A model generated the notes under the pieces. The model was not told the DNA's origin. It was given only the letters and a program-made list of their open reading frames with translations, and searched no databases. A stretch of 64,000 nt of DNA from Loripinus fragilis (taxonomy: Eukaryota; Mollusca; Bivalvia; Lucinida; Lucinidae): contig OZ026520.1 in assembly GCA_964019695.1 (NCBI GenBank), positions 95,147,824 to 95,211,823 on the forward strand, given 5' to 3'. Shown here one piece after another: positions 11,651 through 22,768 of the stretch. The position numbers were made by a program, and so were the translations under genes. Numbering within the stretch: the first letter of the stretch is position 1; the number at the start of each line of letters is the position of its first letter.

Positions 11651-12239
11651 CGAGTTTCTAAGATCAGGAAACTTATTTAAGATGTAACATGATGCAATCA
11701 ATGATCAAGGCCAGTGTCTGATGTAACATATGTTATTTCAGATAGAATCAATACATTTCACATGCTTATCTATACATCTCTGGGCCTGGAATTACAATGC
11801 CTCCTTAGAGTTAAGGAAGACGTAAGTGAAGTATTGATATTTTAACATGCTATATTAGATGCTAATTAAATGGCCTGGATCGACGCAGTTCTTGTGGTCA
11901 ATGATATCATCGTGATCTACAGAAAAAAGGAAACTATTTTGATTTTAATCAGTTTGAAACGTTATTTTTCGCATCCTGAAAAAACAATACTTAACTTAAG
12001 TATTCCTTAACTTTAAGGGGGCTATTCCAGGTCCTGGTCTTTGGTGCCAAAACATTAGAATTTATATTTATTTCTGAAAATCGAGTCCATGAACTGTTGT
12101 TACAGAAAAAAATACGTTGAAATGCGATATGGTGACATCATTTTAACATTACAATGACGTCAGGGATCGATGTACGCCAAGCGTGCGGCCAGTGTGCGGC
12201 TGTTCATTTTTGTTAAATTTTTCCCAAGGGCGGGTACGG

Positions 12240-13020
12240 GTGAATGAGATAAATAGAATCCATCATTGGTGTCCAGTGGGGACAGAAAAATCCCAACTCG
12301 AGGGCCCACTGTTTGAGCGGGAAACGAGGCTTGCCGAGTTTCCCACTGAACGGTGGACCTGAGGGTTGGGATTTTTCTGTAACCACTGAATATTTTTCTC
12401 ATATACCTATTCTAAATTTATCGACAGTACGGTACGGTACAGTATAATATCTGTTGATGACGTCACTGAGGTCGATGTTTAAAGTCAATGACGCGCACTT
12501 GAAACAGCGAATAAACAGCGCATTAAACAATGAACAAATGGTGATTTCATCAAAATGGATTAACAAGAACTAGCTTATCAGCAACAGTAACTCGAGTAAG
12601 CAATTTTGCTGAGGAAAATGAGTTTCTTTTTTTTACATCATCAAGGCTCTCCATCCCAGTGCATTCAGTCACTCATTGCCTAACACGTCAAATATGTCAA
12701 TCGCAATTTGCACTCAGCATGTTCAAAGCATTGAATAAATGTTTTACGTTTTACTTTATACCACGTTGAAGGCTGGCTTTTAAAAATTGCTGAAATTTCA
12801 ATATTAACATTTTTCCTGACTGTCGTTAATTCAACTTTCGTTTTCGAAGGAATGCTGTGATGCGCCAAAAATGTCGTGTGTGGGTTATCTCGCATTAGTA
12901 GCCGGCCGTGTGTGGCTTATCTCGTATTAGTTACGCTTATCTCACATGGGTAGCGATGTGGGACAGATTTTTGCGACAGCGAGCTAACATAGGGATCACT
13001 GGATCTTGTAGGCCTATGCG
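12240..13020. repeat. Hairpin unit 1 of a ~785-bp tandem repeat
   Basis: The hairpin occupies about 12240-12410: tgagataaatagaatcc on the left, ttctcatatacc on the right, with the internal arm pair agaaaaatcccaac and gttgggatttttct. The apex near 12325-12335 reads cgaggcttgcc. The ~600-bp tail contains a perfect TGACGTCA at 12458-12465, gaaacagcgaataaacag, gtcaatcgcaatttgcact and gtggcttatctcgtattag, all repeated in units 2 and 3. No transposase is visible. The minus frame at 12160-12402 lies across the hairpin and is not a gene. Confidence 0.85.
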
Positions 13021-13378
13021 TCGGTAAGTGAGAAAAATAGAATCCATCATTAATGTCCAGTGGGGACAGAAAAATCCCAACCTGAGGGCCCACCATACCG
13101 GTGGAAAACGAGCTTGAGGCTTGCCGGGTTTTCCACTAAAGGTGGACCTGAGGGTTGGGATTTTTCTGGACCCAATGGACATCAATGATCGATTCTTTTT
13201 CTCATATACCAATTCTAAATTTAGCAACCCTCTGTTGGTGACGTCACTGAGGACCATGTTTACAGTCAATGACGCGTGCTGTACAAATCAATTTGAAACA
13301 GCGAATAAACAGTGCATTAAACAATGAACAGATGAACAAATGGTTATTTCATCAAAGTGAACTCACAAGAACTAGCTT
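13021..13378. repeat. Hairpin unit 2, left part
   Basis: The hairpin is at 13024-13211 with apical gaggcttgcc at 13116-13125. TGACGTCA is at 13239-13246. The unit breaks after aactagctt at about 13378 and resumes at 14158, so it was split by an insertion. Overlapping frames on both strands (12937-13269 and 13121-13327) are hairpin translations. Confidence 0.85.
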
Positions 13379-14157
13379 TTTAAAGCATTTTTCTGCTTCT
13401 TAATGACGTGCTTACATTAATTAAAATATGTTCAATCTGTCTAGTCCTCAAGACCAGGTGAGTGATTTTATTGTAAATAATGCCTATTTCGGTAAAACTT
13501 AAAGTTAACTGTCAAATTTAGATTAAAAACGCAATGATATGGCAGCAAAATCAGGTATAATGTCTATAACCCCTTCACTGAAGGCAGTTTTGACTTAATA
13601 AATATGCTTTTCAGCGTTTAAAAATTACCCACTATCCTTCAATGAGATGTAGCAACAACTCAGTATGAGCGATCAACATATTGTCTTTGAGTTTAATTGA
13701 GTTTAAATGTTGCTTCGTGCATTTTGTTAGAGATAAGTTTTACTGAAAACTGAAAGGTGGTGTTTTGTTAACCATTTATTTGCAAACATAAGGCGACTTT
13801 AGCGGAAACGGGTCGATGTAAAAACATGTTGGATTTTCGCAATTTTCACAGAATCATTATATACATGTAAGTGTATGTGGATATTTCCTTAAAAATTTCA
13901 AGAAATTTCACCGATTTATCGAAGAATTATACGCTCGGTTATATCACTGGTATGTTTGAAGCGTGAGTTTGTTATTATAATAAAGTGACCCTCATTCAAA
14001 GGGCTATAACTCGATAAGTATACTGTATTTTTTCTTTACGTCTGGTGCCAGTTTAAAGGTGACATATAATCCTTTATAGAAACGTATACCATTTTGTCGT
14101 AGCATATATGTGACGAAAGTTATGAAGCTACTTGCATTCATATTTGAACAGCCCTCG
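13379..14157 (-). mobile_element. ~780-bp insertion with a mariner-like end (possible)
   Basis: This block splits hairpin unit 2. Its right edge, read inward on the minus strand, is cgagggctgttcaaatatg next to a TA. That resembles the ends of mariner elements (family knowledge, not checked by search). No matching left inverted end is visible at 13379, so the copy is probably truncated. A minus frame at 14004-14270 has no transposase motif I can recognise. Confidence 0.4.
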
Positions 14158-14562
14158 TAAGTAATTTTGTTGAGGAAAATGTGTTTATTTTTTGCATCGT
14201 CAAGGCTCCCCATCCCGGTGCATTCAGTCTCATTGCCCAACATTACAAATATGTCAATCGCAATTTGCACTCAGCATGTTCAAAGCATTGACTAAATGTA
14301 ATACCACGTTGAAGGCCGACTTAAATAGCTGAAATTTCAACATTGACAATTTTCCTAACTGCAAACAATTCCACTTTCATTTTCGAAGGAATACAGTGAT
14401 GCGCCAAAAATGCCACGTGTGGTTATCTCGCATTAGTAACCAGCCGCGTGTGGCTTATCTCGTATTAGTTACGCTTATCTCACATGGGTAGCGATGTGGG
14501 ACAGATTTTTGCGGCAGCGAGCTTACATAGGGATCACTGGTTCTAGTAGGCCTATGCCTTGG
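14158..14562. repeat. Hairpin unit 2, right part
   Basis: It continues unit 2 from gtaagtaattttgttgagg through gtcaatcgcaatttgcact and gtggcttatctcgtattag to the start of unit 3. Confidence 0.85.
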
Positions 14563-15345
14563 TAAGTGAGAAAAATAGAATCCATCATTAATGTCCAGTG
14601 GGGACAGAAAAAATCCCAACCTGAGGGCCCATGGTACCAGTGGGAAACGAGCTTGAGGCTTGCCAGGTTTTCCACTAAACGGTGGACCTGAGGGTTGGGA
14701 TTTTTCTGGACCCACTGGACATCAATGATCGATTCTTTTTCTCATACACCAATTCTAAATTTAGCAACCCTCTGTTGGTACGGTACAGTATTTAAATATC
14801 TGTTGGTGACGTCACTGAGGTCCATGTTTACAGTCAATGATGCGCGCTGTACAAATCAACTTGAAACAGCGAATAAACATTGCATTAAACAACGAACAGA
14901 TAGACAAATGGTTATTTCATCAAAATGGACTTACAAGAACTAGCTAATCAGCCACAGTAAGTCGAGTAAATAATTTTGTTGAGGAAAATGTGTTTCTTTT
15001 TCACATCGTCAAGGCTCCCCATCCCGGTGCATTCAGTCACTCATTGTATGTCAATCGCAATTTGCACTCAGCATGTTCAAAGCATTGAATAAATGTAATA
15101 CCACGTTGAAGGCCGACTTAAATTGCTGAAATTTCAACATTGACATTTTTCCTGACTGCAAACAATTCCACTTACGTTTTCGAAGGAATACAGTGATGCG
15201 CCAAAAATGCAGCGTGTGGTTATCTCGCATTAGTAACCGGCTGCGTGTGGCTTATCTCGTATTAGTTACGATTATCTCACATGGGTAGCGATGTGGGACA
15301 GATTTTTTCCGACAGCAAGCTAACATAGGGATCACTCGATCGTGT
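14563..15345. repeat. Hairpin unit 3
   Basis: The hairpin is at 14563-14750 with apical gaggcttgcc at 14655-14664. TGACGTCA is at 14807-14814, and the same ~600-bp tail runs to about 15345. A fourth hairpin should start here but the sequence diverges after tgatatgtgagaaag. The frames at 14455-14715 (-) and 14695-14943 (+) are shadows. Confidence 0.85.
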
Positions 15346-15499
15346 ATGCGTTGATATGTGAGAAAGAAATATCTCACAGGGGTGAAAACAACGGAAATCC
15401 CGATCTGGTGTGTGAGAATCGTAGTGCTTAATCACCTTACTAGTTTGACATTCATCTCTGCCGGCGGGGTAGGGGGGTATATCTGGTCTCTTTACTTTA

Positions 15500-15626
15500 A
15501 TTATATTTTTGCCGCTATGTGGGTGTTTGACCTGTGTGTCTCCTCCATACCATACGACACCGTGCGTTTGTCTGTGGTTTGTGTTTGTGACATTTTACGA
15601 TCATATCCACATGCTTTTGGAACAGT
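15500..15626 (+). mobile_element. Penelope-like element, subfamily B 3' fragment (weak)
   Basis: The string accgtgcgtttgtctg, followed by gtttgtgtttgtgac and gatcatatccacatgctttt, aligns loosely with the subfamily B end at 43560-43630 and 30590-30660. The 91-residue frame at 15358-15633 covers this fragment and has no independent support. Confidence 0.5.
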
Positions 15627-15639
15627 TTGGTAGAAAAAC

Positions 15640-16190
15640 TGCCGCTTGTGATATGATCAAAACGGCTTTGATAGACAACGTTTGAATTCCACAATTAACA
15701 GATACTTTACACAGTGAAAATGAATGCTCTAGTACAAGCACACGATCTAGCTTCTTTTGGGAAAGTCCGGCACAATTTGAGAATCAAATCAAGCATCAGG
15801 TTTACGTACATGTAATATGTACGAAAAAGCTCCATTTTTTAGCCGGAACTGGCTTAAGGAAAATTAGTTCTGAAGCATGTGGGTTCAGCTCTGTTAAAAT
15901 CTATTATTCTGTCAGCAGAATAAATAAGTTTATGTTTTTGTTCCAATAAGATATCGCTATATATAGCGATATTTTATTGAAAAAAAACAAACAAACCATA
16001 AACTACATTTATAGCATCTTGTGGAACGTTGCAACGGTTTGTTTCGCTGCAATCGAACTTGCTATTGTATTGGCATGGTTTCTGTTACGTCAGCGTCACG
16101 TTACTGTAACATCACCGTCACATTATCAAAGTAGATCATCGATGTAAATCCGAGGTCTGATTCCACAGAATTCCACGGAATTGGACTAGG
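15640..16190. other. No recognised feature
   Basis: No gene is seen. A small palindrome atatcgctatatatagcgat lies near 15951-15970. Confidence 0.5.
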
Positions 16191-16194
16191 CAGT

Positions 16195-16660
16195 TCCGAT
16201 TGGATCTAGCTAAAGCACACGAACTAACTCAAGCACATTAACTGGCTCAAGATACAAAGCAATGCAAACGCAGGAATAGTAAAATATTAGTTTAATTGGT
16301 CCAAGAATGGCCATGTTTTAAATTTTTAAACATGAACTACACCCTTGGCGAACTGAATTTCGAGATATCGTAGAAAATATTAAGACTCACCACCTATAAC
16401 TCCCAAACAAACAAATACTAGGAATACGGATAAACTTGTCCAAGCACACGCACTAGCTTAGGCACACCAATTAGCTCAAACATACACACTAGCTTAAGGT
16501 AAATTTTTTTTAAAAAAAAATGCAGGAATCATTAAATATGGGATCAGGTAGTCTATCACAATAGCCAAAGACTGGAATGGTCATGTTTTAAGTTCAAAAC
16601 ATGAACACCCATGGAACACTGTGATGGGCGAACTGATTCTAAAGAAAAGGTTGAAAATGT
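16195..16660. repeat. Imperfect tandem duplication, ~245-bp unit
   Basis: Two diverged copies are seen (16195-16430 and 16440-16660). Both carry a caagcacacg-acta block, then atggccatgttttaa or atggtcatgttttaa, then aaacatgaac and ggcgaactga. No coding potential is apparent. Confidence 0.6.
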
Positions 16661-16676
16661 TAACCCATTTAAGCCG

Positions 16677-16810
16677 AATGGTATCACCACCGTTATCAAT
16701 TGGGACAGTCCATTTTTGTTTTAAGGGATGTGGAGTGGTATTTTTCATTTTCATTCAATTTTTATAGAACATTCTGCAAGCAAACAGTGGGCACCCTGAT
16801 CAGACGCCAA
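16677..16810 (+). repeat. Dispersed repeat G, copy 1
   Basis: The markers ggacagtccatttttgtttt, gagtggtatttttca, ttatagaacatt and gcaagcaaacagtgg recur at 46925-47076 (+) and, inverted, at 24193-24365. The frame at 16700-16885 reads through it. Confidence 0.7.
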
Positions 16811-16975
16811 AAAATGATGTTAGACTTAAATGGTCTAAGACTTACAAACTATAAAATCCAAAATAATCAAATACTAAACCGTTGATACTAGCTACACAAC
16901 CTCTACCCAGACACAGAGAAGTGATGTTAAAATGATCATTTAGACATGAATGTTTTAAAGTGCAATACTAATAAT

Positions 16976-17201
16976 GAGCCGTGGCATGAGATTTTCAACA
17001 AAGTGGTATGTGCGACAAGCAAAGCCTCAGATCAGACTGCGCATACATCAGACTTTTGCGTGTCGCTTGAGTATTCTAGGAGTGTTAAGATACTGACTGA
17101 ACACCATCTGGAGTTTCTAAGCTTAACAGGAGGCTGCACAGGCTCGTTTGAATCTACACTTGTCAAAATGCCACATTGTTGGAAATCACATGTCACGGCT
17201 C
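16976..17201 (+). mobile_element. MITE D, full copy
   Basis: The left end gagccgtggcatgagatttt and right end ggaaatcacatgtcacggctc form a ~31-bp TIR. The interior carries caaagcctcagatcag and ggctgcacaggctcgt. Short AT flanks (AAT on both sides) suggest a small target duplication. The 111-residue frame at 16946-17281 spans the element and is rejected as a gene. Other copies are at 31171-31404, 42365-42560 (-), 45101-45262 and 46555-46790. Confidence 0.85.
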
Positions 17202-17905
17202 AATTTATTCAAGCTGTCACATGTTTACAACAGAAGTGCGTTGTAGAAAGGATTCCAAATAAGCGATTACTTTTTACATAGAATAAAGTGCAGTTAAAGA
17301 AAAGTGCACTATTGAACCAGATCTAAATTCGAAAGATGCATGGTATTATACAACCTTTTGCTTCAATGAGGTAGAGAATCTATAGAGGTATAGAATTTAT
17401 CACCCCAAAAAAGGGATATCGAAATTGAAGTCAATAACTGTAATGTTATTTGACTTTCAGCTGTGAATGACAATATTCTACTTTCATTTTTGTAACTAGA
17501 TTTGTATTGTTCAAGAAATGTTTAATTTAAAGCTTTCTCACAAGTTTTAGCAAATGAGTTTAAAATAGTTTAACGTAGTGTTTTGCATTTTGAAATGCAT
17601 ATAAATACTCTGAATGCAGAATGTAAATAATATTTTTTGCATTTTGTTTGTTCAAACAAAGAAAAAAACAATGGACGAACAAATTAGATTTGCAGTCAAA
17701 ATTCATTAAAAATCTTTAACTTACCTGTTGGGAGGTGAAACAGCAAATCATCTCAAATTCATGCATGCTTATTTCATGCTTATGCTATTTTAGCTCTCTA
17801 GAGGATGATGACAAGTGTTTACTCATTGGTGCCTGTGTGAGAAGCGGAAACAATCTGGAAACTATATAGTTTGAGCTAGGTTTTTAATGGGGTCTAAATA
17901 GAAAA
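17202..17905. other. No recognised feature
   Basis: AT-rich, no gene or named repeat. Confidence 0.5.
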
Positions 17906-17909
17906 TGTT

Positions 17910-18045
17910 AGGTGAGTGTCTTTTGATATCATGTTTACCAGGCAAGGCTTCGAGAACGCATGTTGAATCGCGAGGCTTGCCGCGCGAGTCAACATGCGTT
18001 CTCGAAGCCCAGCCTGGTAAACTTGATATCAAAAGACGCGAACCT
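17910..18045. mobile_element. 136-bp foldback element with GAGGCTTGCC apex
   Basis: The arms gtcttttgatatcatgttta and taaacttgatatcaaaagac extend inward through ttcgagaacgcatgttga and its inverse. The centre is tcgcgaggcttgccgcgcga, with gaggcttgcc at 17972-17981. Arm sequence is unlike the 12-15 kb hairpins although the apex is shared. The minus frame at 17862-18056 is this hairpin. Confidence 0.9.
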
Positions 18046-18469
18046 TGTATGAACAATATTATACCACTCCTGGAGGGTCCTTAGGGGGTACATTGCTGCC
18101 CCCTCGGGCCCATGGACTTTGATAGGTCTGCACAAATGCAAGAACTGGAACCTTCGACACTCCCGTAAATTAAATATGGAAGCAAATGCAGACTCAGTTT
18201 AAGAAATAGGCCTTGGGAAATGAAATTCAAATCGAAAAATGTCAATAGAACGGCTTGAAATCAAAAGCAAACTGTAAGGATTCCATTTCTTTTTATTAAA
18301 CTTGATCATGTTTAGCAGATGGTTCCTGTTTATTGAATGTTTAATCCTTACCACCCGTATGATAAATACAAGAGTGACTGGTTGGACAACATGTCTTAAT
18401 AAATTATAGAGAAGATTATATTTTTATATATGGTCCGTGTCAAACGAACACCAGTCATCGTAAACAAGT

Positions 18470-18985
18470 TAGTGAGTATGATCACACACACTGCAGGCTA
18501 ACACCCGGCACCGTGAGGAAGAGCCACAGACTGTCTGTTTGAAGATAATTATTTGGCAAACAGAGTTAAAGAGACTTAGTCTGCAACTGTGTACATTATT
18601 CGATGAAATCATTTTCTTTTTAAATCATTTGTAAAGGCAGAATTAAGTTAAGTTTTCACGATAAATCTGTTCACTATAGCTGAAAACTGCATGGAAAAGT
18701 GAATTATCTTATAAAAACAGGTGTTTTTGTCTCTTGTTGGTAATTATTTGCGTCCCTGTCAAGTTTTAACATAAATGCTGTTGTTTCGATGCTGATAATT
18801 TGTAAAGATTTACAAAATCGGTACAATGTATACCATAATTTTAGTTTTTTTACTGTGTTCTTGAAAAATAGAAACATTATTTCAAAAATTAAAAGATCAA
18901 AAGTTACAGACCATGCAGCTTTAAAACTGGTTGGTCTGCGGTCTGCGGTTGTGACTATTCCTGGTCATACTAATTTACTTTTTAA
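18470..18985. repeat. Left inverted arm with outward Penelope-B termini
   Basis: The arm at about 18570-18925 is mirrored at 19170-19545 with clear but imperfect identity (for example ggtaattatttgcgtccctg against its inverse at 19352-19371). Just outside the arm are diverged subfamily B ends: antisense gtgagtatgatcacac at 18472 and sense gtctgcggttgtgac at about 18940. The frame at 18789-19070 lies in arm plus spacer. Confidence 0.75.
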
Positions 18986-19169
18986 AACAATTTGTCACAT
19001 GTACAATAGCTTTGTTCGAATTAGAACTTTGCTTGCTTTAATCCTGATTAATCTACCGTTGTTTTGGTGACACCTGTGCAGCCCCCTGTGCAGTCTTTAC
19101 GTTATGATATCATACACTTGGTGCTTTTATTCAAACAAATGTCCTGTTGAGTGAATTGATTTTTAACCC

Positions 19170-19545
19170 TTAAAGCTGCATAGTCTGTAACTTTTGATCT
19201 TCTAATTTTAAAAATAATGTTTTTATTTTTCAAGAACGCAGTAAAAATACTCAAATTCAGGTGAACATTTTACCATTTTCGTAAATCTAAACAAGTTATC
19301 ACAATCAAAACAACTGCATTTATGTTAAAATTCAACGGTCTATAATTATTGGAGGGACGCAAATAATTACCAACAAGAGAAAAATACACCTATTTGATAA
19401 GATAATTCACTTTTCCATGCAGTTTTCAGCTGTACTGAACATTTTTATTGAGAAAACATAGCTTAATTCTACTATTACAAATGATTTGAAAAGAAAATAA
19501 AATTTTTCGAAAAATGTTCATAGTTACAGAGTATGCAGCTTTAAT
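19170..19545. repeat. Right inverted arm, partner of 18570-18925
   Basis: It is the reverse complement of the left arm with scattered substitutions and small gaps; aagctgcatagtctgtaact matches the inverse of 18903-18922. About 245 bp of non-repeated sequence separates the arms. Confidence 0.8.
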
Positions 19546-19564
19546 GCGCCAATCTCAACAAAAG

Positions 19565-19735
19565 TTGTCTGCTTTTCTCGTCTGCTGAAATTTTTAAGAA
19601 GCCTCTATGGCAAACTGTGTGGACCCAGATCAGACTGCTCCTATATAGGAGCAGTCCGTTCTGGATCCACACTGTTTGCTTCCATACTTAATTTATCGGT
19701 AATGTTTGCAGCAGACGACTTCAGCAGACGACATT
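19565..19735. mobile_element. Hairpin MITE F, copy 1
   Basis: The core 19610-19679 is gcaaactgtgtggacccaga, then cagactgctcctatatagga, closing on ggatccacactgtttgc. Outer arms tcgtctgctgaa (19579) and ttcagcagacga (19720) extend the hairpin. Related cores lie at 45932-45999, 57299-57393 and 57774-57840. Confidence 0.8.
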
Positions 19736-19739
19736 TTCA

Positions 19740-20345
19740 GATACATTTTTTTCTTGGAGAGCCTTTCACTTGGGAGTATATTAGATGGAAACCAAATTTT
19801 TTAGTTTATGCCTTCTTAGAAGATGGTCTGTGTGCTAGTGACACAACGGTGTTACTCCCACCGCTTATCGCATGCAGCTTGAGGGAGCTTGTCAAGTTTG
19901 AATACTGACATGGTACTTTATCAAGTGCTTACTCGAAGAAAACATTGTTTTTTTATACTTGCTAATTTTTGAATATTAATGCTTTTCGAAAGTTAAACAG
20001 GAAAGTTAACGTAACAAAAATGTGAAAAGGGTGGCAGAAATAGAAGCCTTTGATTTATTTTCAGATTACGTAGGTTGTGCTTATCTTTATGAATATTGGG
20101 AAATGCTTTCAATATTTTATTTATATTGTGGGCGTGGCGTCGGTAAACCTACAATAAAAACACGCTTTACCAACCGTTCCAATCTGTCGAAATATAATTA
20201 AATATTTTTATTACTGAGATCATTTGCCAACTATATTTAACTTGTTTAACAATCATAAACGTGAATGCAACCGATTTAGTGACATAAGTTTGCATCTAAA
20301 TATATTTCACCTCCCACGCAAATGCATCGTTGGTCCGATGTAATG
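19740..20345. other. No recognised feature
   Basis: A 68-codon frame at 19702-19908 overlaps the MITE F edge and has no recognisable motif. Nothing else is supported. Confidence 0.45.
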
Positions 20346-20349
20346 TGAA

Positions 20350-21278
20350 AATAATAAGTGAGTATGATCAGGAAATACCACACTCCCAAACTGCAGACAA
20401 ACCCATGGCACCACGAGGAAGAGCCACACAACAATCACGAGACACCAGAAAGACAAACTAAGCAAAGCGACCAGCTCTCTCTTAACCATCAAGATGATTG
20501 CAATACTAGAATGGAAATAAAGTAATGTGCAATAACACATAGAACAATTACAGACTCCTACAATGGGAGTGACAATAAACAATAAACAACAAATCAACAA
20601 CATAACCACCACCTTAGAACGGATTACAACCTTAGCCAACGGGGGGGGGGGGGGGGGGGGCACAAATGCATTTTACTGGTACTAAATCTTCGCCCTAGAT
20701 ACTACTGTTGTTGAAGTACAGGAAATTTTCGGCTCGCAAGGATGCCTTCTAACTATTGCAATGTACTATCATGTAGAAACACTATAACCAAATTAATACA
20801 CTATGATGAAACAAAGAAAAGGGCTCACGACTCACAGATAGTCAGAACTAAAGAAATCCTCAAGTTAAGCCACGGTAAGCCCAGCTACAGATGAGCATCA
20901 GGCACCAACCAACCAATTAAAGCTTTACTTCATAGCCGTCATAGAGTCTGAGGCCTGACCCACCGTCGTGCATTAAATAGGAAACCATAGCTATAAACCG
21001 TGATTGGGTTTTAAACCAGGCATGCAGACTGTCGTATGACATCCAAGTTATATCCAACCTTTACATAACGTTTGATAATCCTTTTGAATTGATCACTAAA
21101 ATTAGGGTTTCCAACAATTCGTTTGAATTTATAAACTAACTCACCATTAATATAGATTCTGATATGCCTTCTTGCAGAAGAGTTTTTAACCCAATGTTGT
21201 ATTTAACAATTAACTCTGAGTGTCTGTGGTAAAATTTGGAAAATGCTTTTCGAATTGTATGTTATCTATAAAATTAAG
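20350..21278 (-). mobile_element. Penelope-like element, subfamily B, 5'-truncated
   Basis: Read on the minus strand, the broken coding part at about 21270-20930 still shows RKAFSKFYHRHSELI, then GLKTLLQEGI, FKRIVGNPNFSDQFKRI, VGYNLDV and NPITV. These align with the C-terminal domain of subfamily A, so B is a diverged sister, not a separate family. The 3' region holds a G20 run on the plus strand (20641-20660) next to aaatgcattttactgg. The element ends near 20350 at gtgagtatgatcagg. The 118-residue minus frame at 20307-20663 is 3'-region sequence. Confidence 0.75.
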
Positions 21279-22768
21279 AAAGGAGGCAAAGATCAGGAAA
21301 CGATACAATTAAGTACCACACTTGACCCAGGATACCACATGTGAAAGTAATACCCCTATTCCACACAGCCCACGAATCGCCCGAATCGCCACGAATTGAT
21401 TTTTTTCTTATTCGGGGTGGGGGGGGGATTCGTGAGGTTTCATTAAATTTTTTTTCTCCAATCGTGATGAGCTACGAGTCATTCCCGATTTAGATACGAT
21501 GTTGTTACGAATATTCGGGGGTTTCGGCTCAATTCGGCTGGAATCGCGCAAGAATTCATTACGATTAGAAAATAACATTAGAATATGCTGCACGAAAGTT
21601 AAGGAATCAATTACGAATCAGTTAAGAATATGCGGAATGCAGCACGAATTGGGCACGAATTAACAGACATCCGCGACGTTTCGACACGATTCGCGAGATT
21701 TTCTCTCACGATAGCTATAAAAAAGGCCCGTACATGCTTCGGGGCATCAGTTCCAAAATGAATGTTCCTCGTAAAGCAGCAGTAGAATTGATCCTGCAAC
21801 TTGAGTGTTGAAAACGGCTTCTTATATAGCTAGAAGAAAACAACTACGTTAAAGTCGAGAGGCCCTGACCCAGACTCTTTGACTTGGAGAAATATGGCAG
21901 TTCGTCATTGGCAAAATCGCCAGCCAGGAGCTACTGGCTGATCCTGATTGTGCTCCAGAATCTGCCAAATCTGTTTCAACTTCTAGGACTGCTCACATGC
22001 GCGAGAGGGGGTAATTAACTTTAGGGAAAATCCTTATGCTATCTCTTCCTTGGTTTTATTGCTTTGCTTAATCTCCCGATTCCCCACGAATGAGCTAAGA
22101 GTAGCTACGAATGCCCAAAACATTTGCAAAAACGCCCCCGAATCGATTACGATTCAGTTACGATATCCAAGAATGCCTTAGGAATTTGGTACGAATCACG
22201 CACGATTTTTCGAATCGGGGAATTCGTGGCAAAAGTTTTGAACAGTTCAAAACTTTTGAGCCGAATTCCCGATAGACCTACGAATTGCAAGAACTCACTA
22301 CGGACTATGCGAATCAGTTAAGACCTTCACGAACTGAGTACGATTCAGCCACGAATCCAAATATTTGTCAATTCGTGCCAATTCGTGGGATTCGGGGCCT
22401 GTGTGGAAAAGGGGTATTAGACAAATAAAATAAACATCACCCACAAAAGCCAAGAGGTCAGCCATTTCCCAGCAGGTGACCACAAAGCAGCAGGGAACAG
22501 ACGCAAAAGCATGAGAAACACAAGACACAAAAACACAAATGATCCACAATAGAAGTTATTATTCTACTATTTTATAATTTATTTTACTGGAGGCCCTAAA
22601 CCGCTTTACGGCGTCAAAATCACCCTTAGTTCAGATGTGGATCAAGACACATAGACGTTTGGTTTGCATGAAAGACCATAGCTTATTAATGCATCATCTC
22701 AAAAACATAATTATAAATCAAGATATTAAAAGGAGATAAGAGAAGATAAGGACTCAACAGTACATAAA
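21279..22768 (-). mobile_element. Penelope-like element, subfamily A, split by a TIR element
   Basis: The 3' terminus (ggcaaagatcaggaaacgat, ccaggatacca) occupies 21279-21353. The same element resumes at about 22421 with ccaagaggtcagcc, cccagcaggtgaccacaaag and the tgtggatcaagacacatag block, up to about 22768. The gap is filled by the 21354-22420 element. The copy abuts subfamily B on its left and is cut by another A copy at 22769, so this is a nested stack. Confidence 0.85.
21354..22420. mobile_element. ~1.07-kb TIR element dense in CGAAT motifs
   Basis: The ends are inverted: tacccctattccacacag at the left, ctgtgtggaaaaggggta at the right. TA is at both borders. It cleanly interrupts a Penelope-like copy. 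The outer ~350 bp on each side contain more than 20 copies of CGAAT/ATTCG, often as acgaat or cacgaatt, against about two expected by chance for a pentamer on both strands. A ~50-bp palindrome lies at 22218-22269 (core caaaagttttgaac and its inverse). The middle (~21710-22060) lacks the motif. It has short broken frames with no transposase signature I recognise, so I call it a non-autonomous DNA transposon of unknown superfamily. Confidence 0.8.

Noticed and set aside
16946..17281. 111-residue plus-strand open frame
   Set aside because: It is almost entirely MITE D; the same peptide pieces recur at 31.2 kb.
20307..20663. 118-residue minus frame with a hydrophobic, membrane-like composition
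   Set aside because: It is the subfamily B 3' region; the proline run comes from the G20 tract, and related copies do not keep the frame.
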